A DNA stretch of 64,000 nt from positions 2,229,097 through 2,293,096 of the forward strand of contig JAQFVV010000151.1 in the NCBI GenBank assembly GCA_028023455.1. Reading direction: 5' to 3'. The notes beneath the pieces were generated by a model that saw only the letters and a list, made by a program, of their open reading frames with translations, was not told where the DNA came from and searched no databases. Of this stretch, positions 11,471-21,800 are shown one piece after another. The translations under genes and the position numbers were made by a program. Numbering within the stretch: position 1 is the first letter of the stretch; each line of letters begins with the position of its first letter. This DNA comes from Epiperipatus broadwayi (taxonomy: Eukaryota > Onychophora > Udeonychophora > Euonychophora > Peripatidae).

Positions 11471-11841
11471 CAATAATTGCAAGGAAATCAAGTCATATAT
11501 CACGTGACGTAATTTAATAAGCTTGTATTACAAATGTTATATGTCTTCAAATCCAGCTATCTAACTTAAATAGCCACATGGGACTGAACTAAGTTCAGAT
11601 ACATCATATATTAATAGCTTTAGCAATATAAAATCACCAATGCCTTAAGAGCAAAACAATAATTGCATCTGTAATACAAGCTTATTAAGTCACGTGATAT
11701 ATGACTTGATTTCCTTGCAATTATTGTTTTGCTCTTAAGGCTTTGGTGATTTTATATTGCTAAAGCTATTAATATATGGTGTCTGAACTTAGTTCAGTCC
11801 CATATGGCTATTTAAGTTAGATAGCTGGATTTGAAGACATA
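11471..11841. repeat. Permuted foldback repeat, arrangement A-B-A'-B'
   Basis: Segment A (11471-11532) has its reverse complement A' at 11669-11727, and segment B (11539-11667) has its reverse complement B' at 11716-11841. The right half read on the minus strand is a contiguous B-A unit joined at CAATAATTGCAAGG. The left half is the same unit in the order A-B, starting and ending in the same CAATAATTGCA sequence. The left half is therefore a circular permutation of the right. No coding content. Confidence 0.75.
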
Positions 11842-11930
11842 TGGATGTGTGCAAATTTCAGATTTTCTATTTAATAGTTAACCATTAGATAAAGTTCTGG
11901 ACTTGACCTGGTCTATTAAATCTAATGCTT

Positions 11931-11995
11931 GAATATCCTAGCTCCTCACTGAGGAATGCCAAAAGCATGAAACCGATTTGGGGATAGGGATATTC
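11931..11995 (+). ncRNA. Hammerhead-like ribozyme motif, family B
   Basis: Helix I outer strands GAATATCC (11931-11938) and GGATATTC (11988-11995) pair over 8 bp. After an internal loop, inner strands TCCTCA and TGGGGA pair (one G.U). The core is CTGAGGA (11949-11955), stem II ATGC-CAAAA-GCAT (4 bp including the 10.1-11.1 position), GAAA at 11969-11972, helix III CCGA and cleavage triplet ATT. Layout is type I, open at helix I. It shares the TCCTCA/TGGGGA inner helix with the foldback family but differs in all other paired positions while keeping the pairing. Activity is untested; helix III (CCGA) is no longer palindromic. Confidence 0.55.
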
Positions 11996-11999
11996 TGAA

Positions 12000-12834
12000 A
12001 AGCTTGTTAAGAGCTATTGGCATGCTCATTATATAATATAGGATATTCAATAAGAATGAATGGTTAATTCATAAAATAAAAAGACTATGGAAATTTGAAG
12101 AAATGCTTTTTTTCCCACATTCGTGCCCTAAAAGTTAAAAAAAAAATTCACTAAAAAATAATTTTTCTTCAGCTTTTACTGTACTCTTGATATTATATGA
12201 CCAAAGACAAAAGATTGGGGCCTTTATTTTCAATTTACTATCCTTCATTCCACACTACATAGCAGTGCCGTAAAGAGTACTGAATTTCATAAAAGATAAA
12301 AAATTTAAATTTTTCACAAATTTTTTTTAGTAAAATTGACATTGTAAAACATGTTTATACAAAGTTTCAACTAGATTGGAAATTCGGTGAAAATTAAGTT
12401 AAAAGCTTTTATTCGTTCAGGCAGACTAAAAAATAGACACAATTAATAAAAGCATATAAAAAAGAAATTTACGCTAGTATAATTTTTGCCCTTAAGATCC
12501 TAAACCAAAGCATTAAATCTGTGGATAGAAGATATGAACAGAAAGAATGTTCCGGTTAATAATATTACCTTGCATAATCAAAAACCAATGAGTTTAAATG
12601 AAGACTCAAACATAAAGAATGTTTAGTAACCATTAAAAAATATTACTGCATGAACATTTCTGGCAGAAAGAATTTTCTCATACACAGTAATGTTTAAAAA
12701 AAAAGATCATTTTACTTAAAATATATAAAGTGCGTGGATGATTTAGTATTATATGCTTTCCTTTAATTTTGAAACATTCTTTTAATTGTATTTCGTTTAT
12801 TTCAAAATAATTAATTCTTAAAGTTAATTGGAGA
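12000..12834. other. Intron sequence, AT-rich
   Basis: Contains the remaining flank of the family B repeat (to about 12060). Otherwise nothing recognisable. Confidence 0.5.
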
Positions 12835-13620
12835 ATGTTCAAGATTTGTTTTGAAAAAGAAGTTATCAATCAAGGAGTGGCTATAGGCTTATCACTGTCA
12901 TTCTTTACTAGCAACATTTTCATGAAAGAACTTGAAATCACAGCCACAAGTACTACTCTATATCCTTATAAAATCTGGATTCACTATAGTGATGCTATAT
13001 TTGCTGTATGGCCACAAGGTGAACGACGACTGGAAACATTCTGGACACGTATCAATAACATACCACCATCAATTAATTTCACAAAAAAATCAGCACAAAA
13101 ACAAAAATTAGCATTCTTAGATATTCTTGTAATAAGATTCCTCATGATAAAATCAAAACTATAACCTCACACATGCAGGGAAATTCTTAGCATATACATC
13201 CAAACATGAGAAAATCATAAAAATTGATTTTATATTATCATTATGAATCAGAGAAAAGAAGTTTGCTCAGAAATCAGTAAGTTGTTAAATTGTCATGAAA
13301 AATGGTTATTTATCAGCTGTCATTAAAAAAACCATAAATAGACAAAAAGAAACATAAAATATACAGACATCTCAGGGATAGCAGACAATCTAAAGAAAAT
13401 CTGTAATCAATATAACATCAGAATAGTTTTAGTAGATTAAGAAAAATACTAACTTCCACAAAACTTAAAGTTGAAATAGTTAAACCAAAAATTGCATCTA
13501 CAAAATATAATGTTAATGTGGAAGAATATATATTGGTGAAACCAGTCACTCCATTAAAAGTGATTAAAAGAGCACAAACTGATGATTAGAAAAGAAAAAA
13601 CCCCAGATATATTTAAAATA
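12835..13620 (+). pseudogene. Penelope-like retroelement remnant, copy 2
   Basis: The frame 12835-13164 reads SDAIFAVWPQGERRLETFW, then INNIPPSINFTKK and KLAFLDILV. These are the catalytic YVDD region (here YSDA), the following helix and the xLPFLDVLV motif of Penelope-like RTs. Downstream, in broken frames, come KYTDISGIADNLKKIC (about 13350) and IYIGETSHSIKS (about 13530), the GIY-YIG endonuclease start. The catalytic DD is mutated to DA and several shifts interrupt the frame, so the copy is inactive. It is more similar to the canonical Penelope pattern than the copy at 2600-3649 and belongs to a different lineage. Confidence 0.75.
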
Positions 13621-14235
13621 TCATATCATATATATACTGATGAACTATATGGTCAATTGGGAAAGGAAAAAATATTGGATAGAGAGGAAAAAGTATAAAT
13701 TTTTTTTTTAAAAATACTGCATATATGATAATAGCAAATATCCCATAAGCCAATCTGGTGTGATAATTTACAATGTTTAGAAACCACTTACTAACTTTGC
13801 CTTTAAGAAAATCATGAAAAATCACGAAGACCATTTTAGATAAAAATGTCAACTGACAACTGCCTTTGAGAGAATACCTCATTGGTTAGAGCATCACTTT
13901 AAACTACCTGAACCATTTACCATTCTAATATTATCATGGGTCAGGCCAGAAACACTTGAAGAAAAGAGAATAATAATACTACTTGAAATGTTGTGTTATA
14001 TACTAACCTGTGAGCTATTACTAACAGTTGAATGCATTTGAAAAGTTGAAATTAAATCTGAATTTCACTAAAAACATTTAATAATTATTATTAAATGATG
14101 GAAATAGTTCACAGAATAGAAATTGGCAGGTCATCAACCAGGAGGATGAGTTTATTGTTGTGTTACAAGGCTGAGAATATGTGTGAATAATGTTTTGGTT
14201 TAGCTGATCATGAACTCCGAGGGAGTTTATTGGTA
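13621..14235. other. Intron sequence without recognisable content
   Basis: AT-rich; no repeat or coding signal recognised. Confidence 0.45.
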
Positions 14236-14373
14236 TATCACTTACTGGGTTTAAGACCGAGAAACATCTGTCTTTCTGTTTTATCACTTACTGGGTTTAA
14301 GACCAAGAAACATCTGTCTTTCTGTTTTATCACTTACTGGGTTTAAGACCGAGAAACATCTGTCTTTTTGTTC
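14236..14373. repeat. Three tandem copies of a 46-bp unit
   Basis: The unit starts TATCACTTACTGGGTTTAAG and ends GTCTTTCTGTTT. Starts are at 14236, 14282 and 14328, a period of exactly 46. Copies differ at one or two positions. A small hairpin (GGT/ACC around TTTAAG) followed by GAGAAACATC is present in each unit. There is no CTGANGA core. Confidence 0.85.
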
Positions 14374-15504
14374 AGCATAGAATTACAACTAGTTAAATTA
14401 TTTACCCAATATTTTGAAATGAACTAATTCAAAGTTGTCAGTTTTTTTTTTGATAATAAGTCATTATATTTTTTGTTGTTGAAAGTTATTTTCCGATAAT
14501 AGGATGTTAAGCATTTTAGGATCCACACAAGCTCGACAATATTATAGTTCAGTAATAGTATTCACATTTCAAGCTACAAAAATCCTGCTCAAGGCTAGAA
14601 CAGATGAGCAGAATAGTAATTGTTTATGTTTGTATTTTGGATTATCCTTCTGCTTCCTTCTTGTAAGAGATCTAAAGAATATTATGTCAAATCACATTTC
14701 AAATTTATCTTAAGCTTAAATTAATGTTTGCAGCAAAACTTATAGAGAATTAGACTTCAAGTATGAAGAAACCACGTAGAAATTTATGTCAAAACTGAAA
14801 AAATTTACAGCTTGATATTGTATGAATTATACTTATAAACTACAAAAGAATTACTTCGTTTAACAGATGAAAGAAGTTGTCGAGTTAAGTCATTAATAAT
14901 TTATTAAAGTCACAACTTATAATATGCCAGAGACTATCCACGCAAAGAAAACTTTCATTAAACTTTAAATATTATACATATGTACAGACTGTTTTCATGA
15001 AAAACATGGGGTAAGATAAGAACTCTAGCATTATTTCTTATCATATATAAAATCTATTTGTTTAATTTATTCATTTATTTTAATTCATATTTTAATCATT
15101 TCTATCTGAAGTTAAATGTATTTGGTATTCTTGACACATGCAGCTATATTTCAAATATTTCAAAATATGCATTCAATTCAGAATGTTTTCCTAATGAACA
15201 TTAAAATAAAATTAATTTACTCTTCAAAATAGCTGACAATTTGAGGATACACAGTTCTTACAAGCACCATTATTAGAACAAAAATTACTATACACATAAA
15301 ACAAGTTGTCTACACATATTAAAATATACATCATTTTTATTATTTGTATTGGTTATTCTTAGAAAAAAAGTCTTGGATTATTACTTAACAGATTAACAAT
15401 CAAGAACAGAATCGAATTCAAAATTCCTATGAAGAAAGTCTTAAACATGAATTTAATTGTCTGAAACTTTCTTTCTAAGAATAATCAATAATAATAATAA
15501 AATA
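14374..15504. other. Intron sequence, AT-rich
   Basis: No gene or repeat was recognised. Stop codons are frequent in every frame. Confidence 0.45.
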
Positions 15505-15840
15505 GTAATGTGATGTGATGTACTGTGGCTTCTCCTTAAACGAAGTCAAGAATATCTCAGCAATTATTCCCAGATACCCCATTTTCACAACATAATCTTT
15601 ATCAACTCTATGACCTTTATATCTAAATTTCCTTTATCTTTTCCCAAACCCAGCATAAAAAGCAATAATTCACTTTCTGTATAATCACTTTTTTCATATT
15701 TATTCTTCCATAACTTCATTATATGTACCCTTTCTGTTTTCAAGCATTTACATTCAATTAACAAATCCTTCCTTACATAATTTATAAAATAAATCACTCA
15801 TATTTTTCCATTTACATGTATATTCTCTTATAGCTAAAGA
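15505..15840 (-). mobile_element. LINE 3' fragment, copy L1 (tandem with L2)
   Basis: A 5'-truncated copy holding the C-terminal codons (YTESELLLFMLGLGKDKG) and the 3' untranslated part, which ends in a CATCA-type tail (GTGATGTGATG on the plus strand). It is about 90% like the same region of L2. Relative to L2 it has lost a short segment of the zinc-finger region near 15770. It starts exactly where the L2 tail ends, giving a head-to-tail tandem. Confidence 0.8.
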
Positions 15841-17020
15841 TAATGTGATGTGATGTGATGTATTATGGCTTCTCCTTAAACGAAGTCAAGAATATCTCAG
15901 CAATTAAGCCCAGATAAACCTGTTAGCCACTTTCTTTTACATTCCCCACTCTAAATTTACCCATAATCTGCTCTATCCCATTTCCACAACATAATTTTTG
16001 TCAACTCTATAACCTTTATATCTAAATCCCCCTTATCTTTTCCCAAACCTAGCATAAAAACCAATAATTCACTTTCTGTATAATCACTCTTTTCATATTT
16101 ATTTTTCCACAACTTCATTATATGTACCCTTTCTGTTTTCAAACATTTACATTCAATTAACAAATGCCTAATATTTTCAATTCCTTCCTTACATAATTTA
16201 CAAAATAAATCACCCATATTTTTCCATTTACATGTATATTCTTTTGTAGCTAAAGATCCCGTTCGAGCCTTAAACAATAAACTACTTTCCTTACTATTAT
16301 CATATATTAACTCACACCTAATATTCTGTTTATTTCTATATATATATTTAAACTCTTTTTACTCTCCATACTATTTCTCCATCTCTCTAACTCCCTAGTC
16401 TTTATTAATAAATTTATTCTTTTATCCCATTCCTTACTACTATAACACTCAATAATCCTCTTAACACAATCATCCCATCTTTTGTACAAATATACTGATA
16501 TAAATTCTTTATCCAAATCTTTTGCATAGCGCATTACCTTTCTCACCCATCTTGTTACCTGCCCTTTACTCATAACCCAATTAAATACTATTTTAGCTAT
16601 TCTTTTATTATCCATAAACTGCAATCTACCAAACATTTTCATTTTACTTTTTGCATCTCTCATATGAAAACTTGACCATCCCATTTCTCCTTGAATTGCC
16701 TCCCTTGCTGTCCATACTTCTGCATCCAATGCATGTCTTCCTACTTCCCTTTGAGTTTTTTCTAAATAATCTAATATCTTTTTACTAACATATAATGCAT
16801 CATTACCATATGTTAACCCTGCTACTGCAACTCCTTTCCATATAATTCTAGCTACATCATATTTATTATATGAAAATACTGTTAATTTCTTTATCAATCC
16901 CTTTCTTTTCTTTGCTTCATTTATCAATTTTTTCTCCCATTCATCCAAATAATTTTTCTGATTACTTAAAATAATTCCCAAATAACTATATCTATTCACC
17001 ACACTTAACTTAATATCTCT
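15841..17020 (-). mobile_element. LINE 3' half, copy L2 (RT C-terminus and zinc finger)
   Basis: The frame 17002-16307 reads RYSYLGIILSNQKN, then KKLINEAKKRKGLIKK, the region after the catalytic RT motifs of non-LTR elements. Frame 16277-15957 has the C-terminal zinc finger CKLC...HLLIEC (C-x2-C-x8-H-x4-C). The two frames are separated by one shift near 16290. The 3' end carries a GATGTGATGTGATG tail. The 5' end is cut at 17020, where foldback-repeat sequence begins. It encodes the distal part of a reverse transcriptase used in target-primed reverse transcription. No active copy is present. Confidence 0.85.
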
Positions 17021-17110
17021 CCATACAGTGGTGCCACCTAATGGAAGCTATAGTAATCAATAGATGTCAGAAAGAGCAAGGAAAAGAAATTGTGGTCATG
17101 TAATGTTTTA
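17021..17110. repeat. Fragment of the hammerhead foldback family at the LINE 5' junction
   Basis: CTCCATACAGTGGTGCC, then AGTAATCAATAGATG: the outer arm of the foldback repeat, abutting LINE copy L2. The ribozyme segment is absent. Confidence 0.6.
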
Positions 17111-17699
17111 ATAATAATAAAAGTGATATATCATGATAATTGCAAAAGCGTAGATTCATTTGGCCAACATGTGATGTCTGAGCAACCAAGCAATTAAATA
17201 CAATTCTATTTAGTTGACCAAATTTAATTTTTTCTGACTTTACTCAATCATGAGTAGAATAATCCATCACTATGCTAATGCATCAGGGAATGGACAATAA
17301 TTAAATCCACATGGTTAAACTTGAATGCCTTTAATCAGAGAAATCCAAGAACTTGGATGAATTAGAGTGACATTATTAGTTTTAATTTTCGTACATCTTA
17401 AATATTCAATTTCGGTAAATTAAATACTTTGATCTGAAATAATTTGGGTGACACTTATATCAGTAAGACTGTAACAATTATTTTGCTAGCAGAAAGTATC
17501 TCATGGTTTCATTATTTAAATGATGAAATAAAGTTCCAACTATTTCAAAAATATACCTGAAACATTCGTTAATGTTTATATTTAGATTTGCTGCTGCCGC
17601 TTTAATCAATTATCCTAGAAACAGGATTCTATTTATCAAAGTATACTCAATAAAATAACACATGCACCCTGCTTACATTCATGATGTTCAATAGTAAAT
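17111..17699. other. Intron sequence
   Basis: Nothing recognisable. Confidence 0.45.
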
Positions 17700-17960
17700 T
17701 CTTTTTCTCTCATCACATTTTTGCCACCTAAAGTAAAATTTAAAAATGAAAAGATGCCAGATGGTAGTGCCTGTTAAACTGCCTATCTAGTGCTATCCTA
17801 TCCTATCCAATCCAATATCCTCCCTAATAAAAGTCATGTAGTAAGGGATATTGGATACAAGAGCAGTAAATAGGGATTTAATAAGCACTACAATCTGGCA
17901 TCTATTAATTACTAAAGCTAACACTAGGTGGCAAAAATGTGGTGAGAAAAAACAATTTGC
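17700..17960. repeat. Foldback repeat related to the hammerhead family, lacking the ribozyme
   Basis: The ends TTTCTCTCATCACATTTTTG and CAAAAATGTGGTGAGAAA are inverted. Inside, GATGCCAGATGGTAGTGC pairs with GCACTACAATCTGGCATC, and GATATTGGAT appears near the centre as in the larger family. The arms are about 110 bp and the CTGANGA-GAAA segment has been lost or never existed. Confidence 0.7.
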
Positions 17961-18127
17961 TACAAAAGTAAATATGGTAATTTTTATAATGGGCTGATTG
18001 TTATCCACCATTCCAAATTAATTTCAACTGTGTGAAAAAAAAAACATTCAATTTTATCAAACACTAGGCATAAATTATATTATTAAAATTAAATAATGAA
18101 ACAAAACAAAAATTAACATGGACTTAC

Positions 18128-18288
18128 GCTTTATGCTGCAATAGTAATTCCAACACTTCTGATGGTTGATAGGACGGAAGTAAACTTTTGTTTAAACGTT
18201 CAAACAAAGGAATATCTTTAGCTATAAGTAGTATGAGAGGAATTTTTTCACCATTATGGCAGTTGACGTCTAACGTTTTACTTTCCAA
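18128..18288 (-). CDS. Ankyrin-repeat protein, coding exon c (third seen)
   Basis: A 161-bp exon with acceptor ...TTTTAATAG before 18288 and donor AAAGC|GTAAGT at 18128/18127. It reads LESKTLDVNCHNGEKIPLIL, then LIAKDIPLFERLNKSLL and PSEVLELLLQHKA. It continues the repeat started in the previous exon (VIKKLL joined to LESKTLDVN) and ends in phase 2, completed by exon 5242-5127 to give HKANANVYD. The segment between helices is longer than in a standard 33-residue repeat (about 14 residues, LNKSLLPSYQP), an insertion typical of degenerate ankyrin repeats. Flanking introns are about 13.2 and 12.9 kb. Confidence 0.85.
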
Positions 18289-18579
18289 CTATTAAAATCA
18301 ACATTAATTTCATTTATAATACTACATAATAAAAAATACAAACAAATATCATTAAAAATAAGCAATTTTTTATTTACTATATTATAATGTTTTTTTAAAA
18401 AAATTAAACAAAATACTTATACGTTCAGATGTATACTCTTTACACATATAGAATAAATTTATTTTATCTTATAAAACTCATTTTTAAACATTCTACATAC
18501 CCAGATGCTTTAACATATAAATTCTCATTCAAAACATCATATGAACACCATTCTTTATGCTTACACAAGCTGTTTTGCA
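18289..18579. other. Intron sequence
   Basis: AT-rich with no recognised feature. It belongs to the 13.2-kb intron before exon c. Confidence 0.45.
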
Positions 18580-18974
18580 GAGGCAAAACTCTTCATACAG
18601 TAGCACCACTCAGTGCAAGCCGGAGTAATCAATGGATGCAGGAAAGTTTTTGCACAAAATCCCCTATCCAGTGCATGCTCATCCAATATCCCCAGACTAG
18701 TTTCTAGCTTGTGGCTTTCTTCAGTGAGTGATCTTTGATAGTTAGTTAAAAAAATAAAAGATGGCTGCTGGAGGGTTGCCTTTGATCCTAAGATCTAGGT
18801 GCAGTGCTCTCATATCCAAGGCTCCTCACTAATGAAAGCCACAAGCTAGAAACTAATCTGGGGATATTGGGTGAGTAGGCACTAGATAAGGATTTTATGC
18901 ACAAACCTTCCTGTATCCATTGACTACTCTGGCTTGCACTGAGTGGCACTACTGCATGGAGAGTTTTGCCTCTG
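18580..18974. repeat. Hammerhead-bearing foldback repeat, copy A2
   Basis: A full inverted dimer: left arm from GAGGCAAAACTCTTC, right arm ending GAGAGTTTTGCCTC. The central spacer includes AAGATGGCTGCTGGAGGG. The left arm has an intact hammerhead-like core; the right arm (18814-18871, plus) has CTAATGA and AATC in place of CTGANGA and GTC. Confidence 0.85.
18681..18738 (-). ncRNA. Hammerhead-like ribozyme motif in copy A2
   Basis: Core CTGAAGA, hairpin AGC-CACAA-GCT (flanked by A and A), GAAA, palindromic helix III ACTAGT, cleavage triplet GTC, then TGGGGA and TTGGAT. Stem II AGC/GCT is a paired change relative to GGC/GCC in other copies. The helix I strand on the core side is partly altered (ATCAAAGATCACTCA). 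Confidence 0.5.
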
Positions 18975-20257
18975 TGAAATTCACATTCACATGGTGTAAA
19001 TGAAAACTAAATATAATACTCTAGGTAAAAATAAATAATATTTAAAATTTCAGTCAAAGCAGCCCTTCTTAGTAGGAGAATACTGATATTATCTTAATAA
19101 ACTTTAAACTTTGGCTAAAATGTATTTTTTTTAGAAACAAATCATAAGATGGCACAACTTATTATTCAAAAAGTAGTGATTGCCAAAATAAATTAAAAAA
19201 TAAATAAATTCTTCATTCTGTTTAGAAAATAAAATATACTCACTTTATATTTTTTTAAAAGCACTGAATATTACACAATGTCAAAAGTAGAAAACCCAAA
19301 CGACTGGGTAAAGAATTCCATAAGTAAGCCACATAAGAAAATTAACAGTACTCTGTATTGGAATACAGAGTTATAAGAAGATTCATCTGTCTGTGTGTCT
19401 ATGAGTCATCAGAGTAGGCTTCATCTAGTTTCCTGGATTAGTGCATAAGACAACTATACACTATTTTTTATAAGTATAATTTAAAAAAAAAAATTTTCTG
19501 CAACTCTTGAATATTCAAAATTGTATCTTATTAGAGTGACCCTTACAATTTCAAAAATGTATAAAAAGTATTATATGTTGCGCTTATTAATAAAAAACTA
19601 GCCTATCCCTGTTATATTGATTGGTCTTTCCTATAACTCCTTTTAATATTTTGATGTGACATACTTTTACTCCCACTTTTTCTTTTGATTGATTTGAGTC
19701 CGCAGTTATCGGTAAACTATCTATAATGATGTTAACAAAGATTTTATATTAAGTTGATGGAACAATAAATGGTCTGTAATTGTTAATATCTCTCTCCCCC
19801 CATTTTTCTTAAATAACATTATCACTTTTGTACTTTTTTTTCTCATGTGGAATATTTCTAATTGTTTATACACTTGGTGTTTAACAATTTCTCTATATAT
19901 TCACGTTTTTAAAAAAATATATCTGATACCTCATCATTTATGGGAGATCTCCGTTAACCATAAATTTACTTAATTGTCTCAGGTCTTCATTTAAATTGCT
20001 TGACAGTGTATTTATTTCAAAAGATGTTGTCGTAATTGTATGGGCTACATTGTTTTCTTTTACTGTATTATTATATAATTTTTTGGGTTTTTTTTTTTTT
20101 TTTTTTAAAGAATTGTTCCACCTATTTCATAGTACCATCTTTTTTTTTTTTTTTGGCATCTTTCATCTTTTTCAATGACAAAATGACTTTTTTCCATTAT
20201 AATGTAGACATTTTATGTCTTTTAAAATGATAATAATCAAAAGCTTTATTGCTTGGG
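18975..20257. other. Intron sequence
   Basis: T-rich runs near 20087-20155. No coding or repeat family recognised. Confidence 0.45.
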
Positions 20258-20370
20258 GTTCTTAAGAAGTTTGGAACGAAAGTACCAGAACTGGGGTTGA
20301 TCCGAGGATCTTATCATCTAGAGTCTGAACATTCTACCAGTGCACTAAATCAAGCAGGTTTTATGCCTTT
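20258..20370 (-). repeat. tRNA-like (SINE head) sequence
   Basis: On the minus strand TAGTGCACTGGTAGAAT resembles box A, and about 45 bp later CTCGGATCAACCCCAG resembles box B. Spacing fits a tRNA-derived SINE. No acceptor stem closes well. Confidence 0.4.
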
Positions 20371-21630
20371 TAAAACTCTTAATATAGCTTTCTTTGCCAT
20401 TTTACTATACCATATTTTTTTACATCATCTTTAAATATTTTCCAAATCATTTTACAGAATTCTAGATATTAAAGTGGAAATGGATAGTGATCAATTGTTA
20501 TCATTATATTCTTTCTGTCTTATCTTTCTAAAAAATTTACTGCTAAATAATGTCTATTTTATTTCTGCTACATGTGCATATATTCTTAGTAAAGTAACTT
20601 TTATCTTATTCAAATCTGAACAGTTTTTAAAATCTGTTAGTATTTTAAAATGATTTATTTTAGTTTTAAATTCTTTGGCTTATATCTGAAAATTAGGGAT
20701 TTAAATCACCAACACTTCATTATTAATAACTTTTATCTCTTTAGATTTGTGTTTTACTTTAATAATGAAACACTATTTCCTGTAATGAATCTTTAAAGCA
20801 CATTATGATATAAAATAAAATCAAAGCATAATCTAAATCTGTTGCACCTGCACTAAGGTGCTTGTATGTCCACTTTCTTTTTTGAATTTTTCGCAAAAAA
20901 AATAATAAATTCATAAAGTACATTTTTTCGTTTCCCACAAATGCCACAAGTCTATATTTCCACATCCATTTTTGTCTTCAGCACTTTCATTTTACAGACC
21001 TTTCCCCAATTTTTCAATAAAAATATTAAAATTTCTCACAACAATTTTGAAATGCTGTTTGGTCTGTCTGATCGTATTCTGTATGTTTAAATAAAGTTTT
21101 TCTATTTCTTTATCATAGTGAACTATTTCTTATGAGTAAACTTGAATTACCCATTTGGTATCTTCTCCCAAGTTGAATAATTAATTTTTCAAGATATTCA
21201 ATACACTTCATTCATTTTGCTTTGCTTATATGGCTCTTTCTTTAAATACAGCTGAAATACATCATAGTCGTTAGTCAAATGTTGTCTGCTATTCACAGTT
21301 TACTTCTGTAAGATTGTGACATTTTTTCTTGCTAATGTTTAGCCCAAATCTCAAATTTTTGGAGATTTATTCATTAATATGTGTATAGTACTTTGTTGTT
21401 ACAATAATTTTTTGCAGGCAACAGCTTTAATCAAAAAGCAACTTTGATTATCATGTTTTTCCTAATTAAAATGTGCGAAACTGAGAACAAATCCTCCATT
21501 TCTTCTTAGCTTCAGAAGAGACAAATCAGCTCTCTTTCCGGAAGTTTTGTTTTTTGGAAAAAAAACTTTTATTTTCAATATTAGTGAATAGTAAATATTT
21601 TTATCAATTTTCTATTTGATTTTATAAATA
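20371..21630. other. Intron sequence
   Basis: AT-rich, nothing recognised. Confidence 0.45.
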
Positions 21631-21800
21631 TTAAAACAGGCAAAACTCTCCATACAGTAGTGCCACTCAGTGCAAGCACTGGTGAATAAAATTCCTGTCT
21701 ACTGCCTACTCATCCAACATTCCCAGATTAGTTTCTGCATTTAGATCTTTAATAAGACTTATGAGCAAACATAAGAAATGGCGATCATGTGATTTTATAA
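21631..21800. repeat. Hammerhead foldback family, partial copy A3
   Basis: Left arm only: ATTAAAACAGGCAAAACTCT, then an internal deletion, then ATCCAACATTCCCAGATTAG, which stops inside the ribozyme segment. It is joined directly to the outer extension TTATGAGCAAACATAAG and GATCATGTGATTTT, so the central part was deleted. Confidence 0.7.

Noticed and set aside
14236-14373. CRISPR array
   Set aside because: The units are contiguous with no spacers, only three copies exist, and the genome is eukaryotic.
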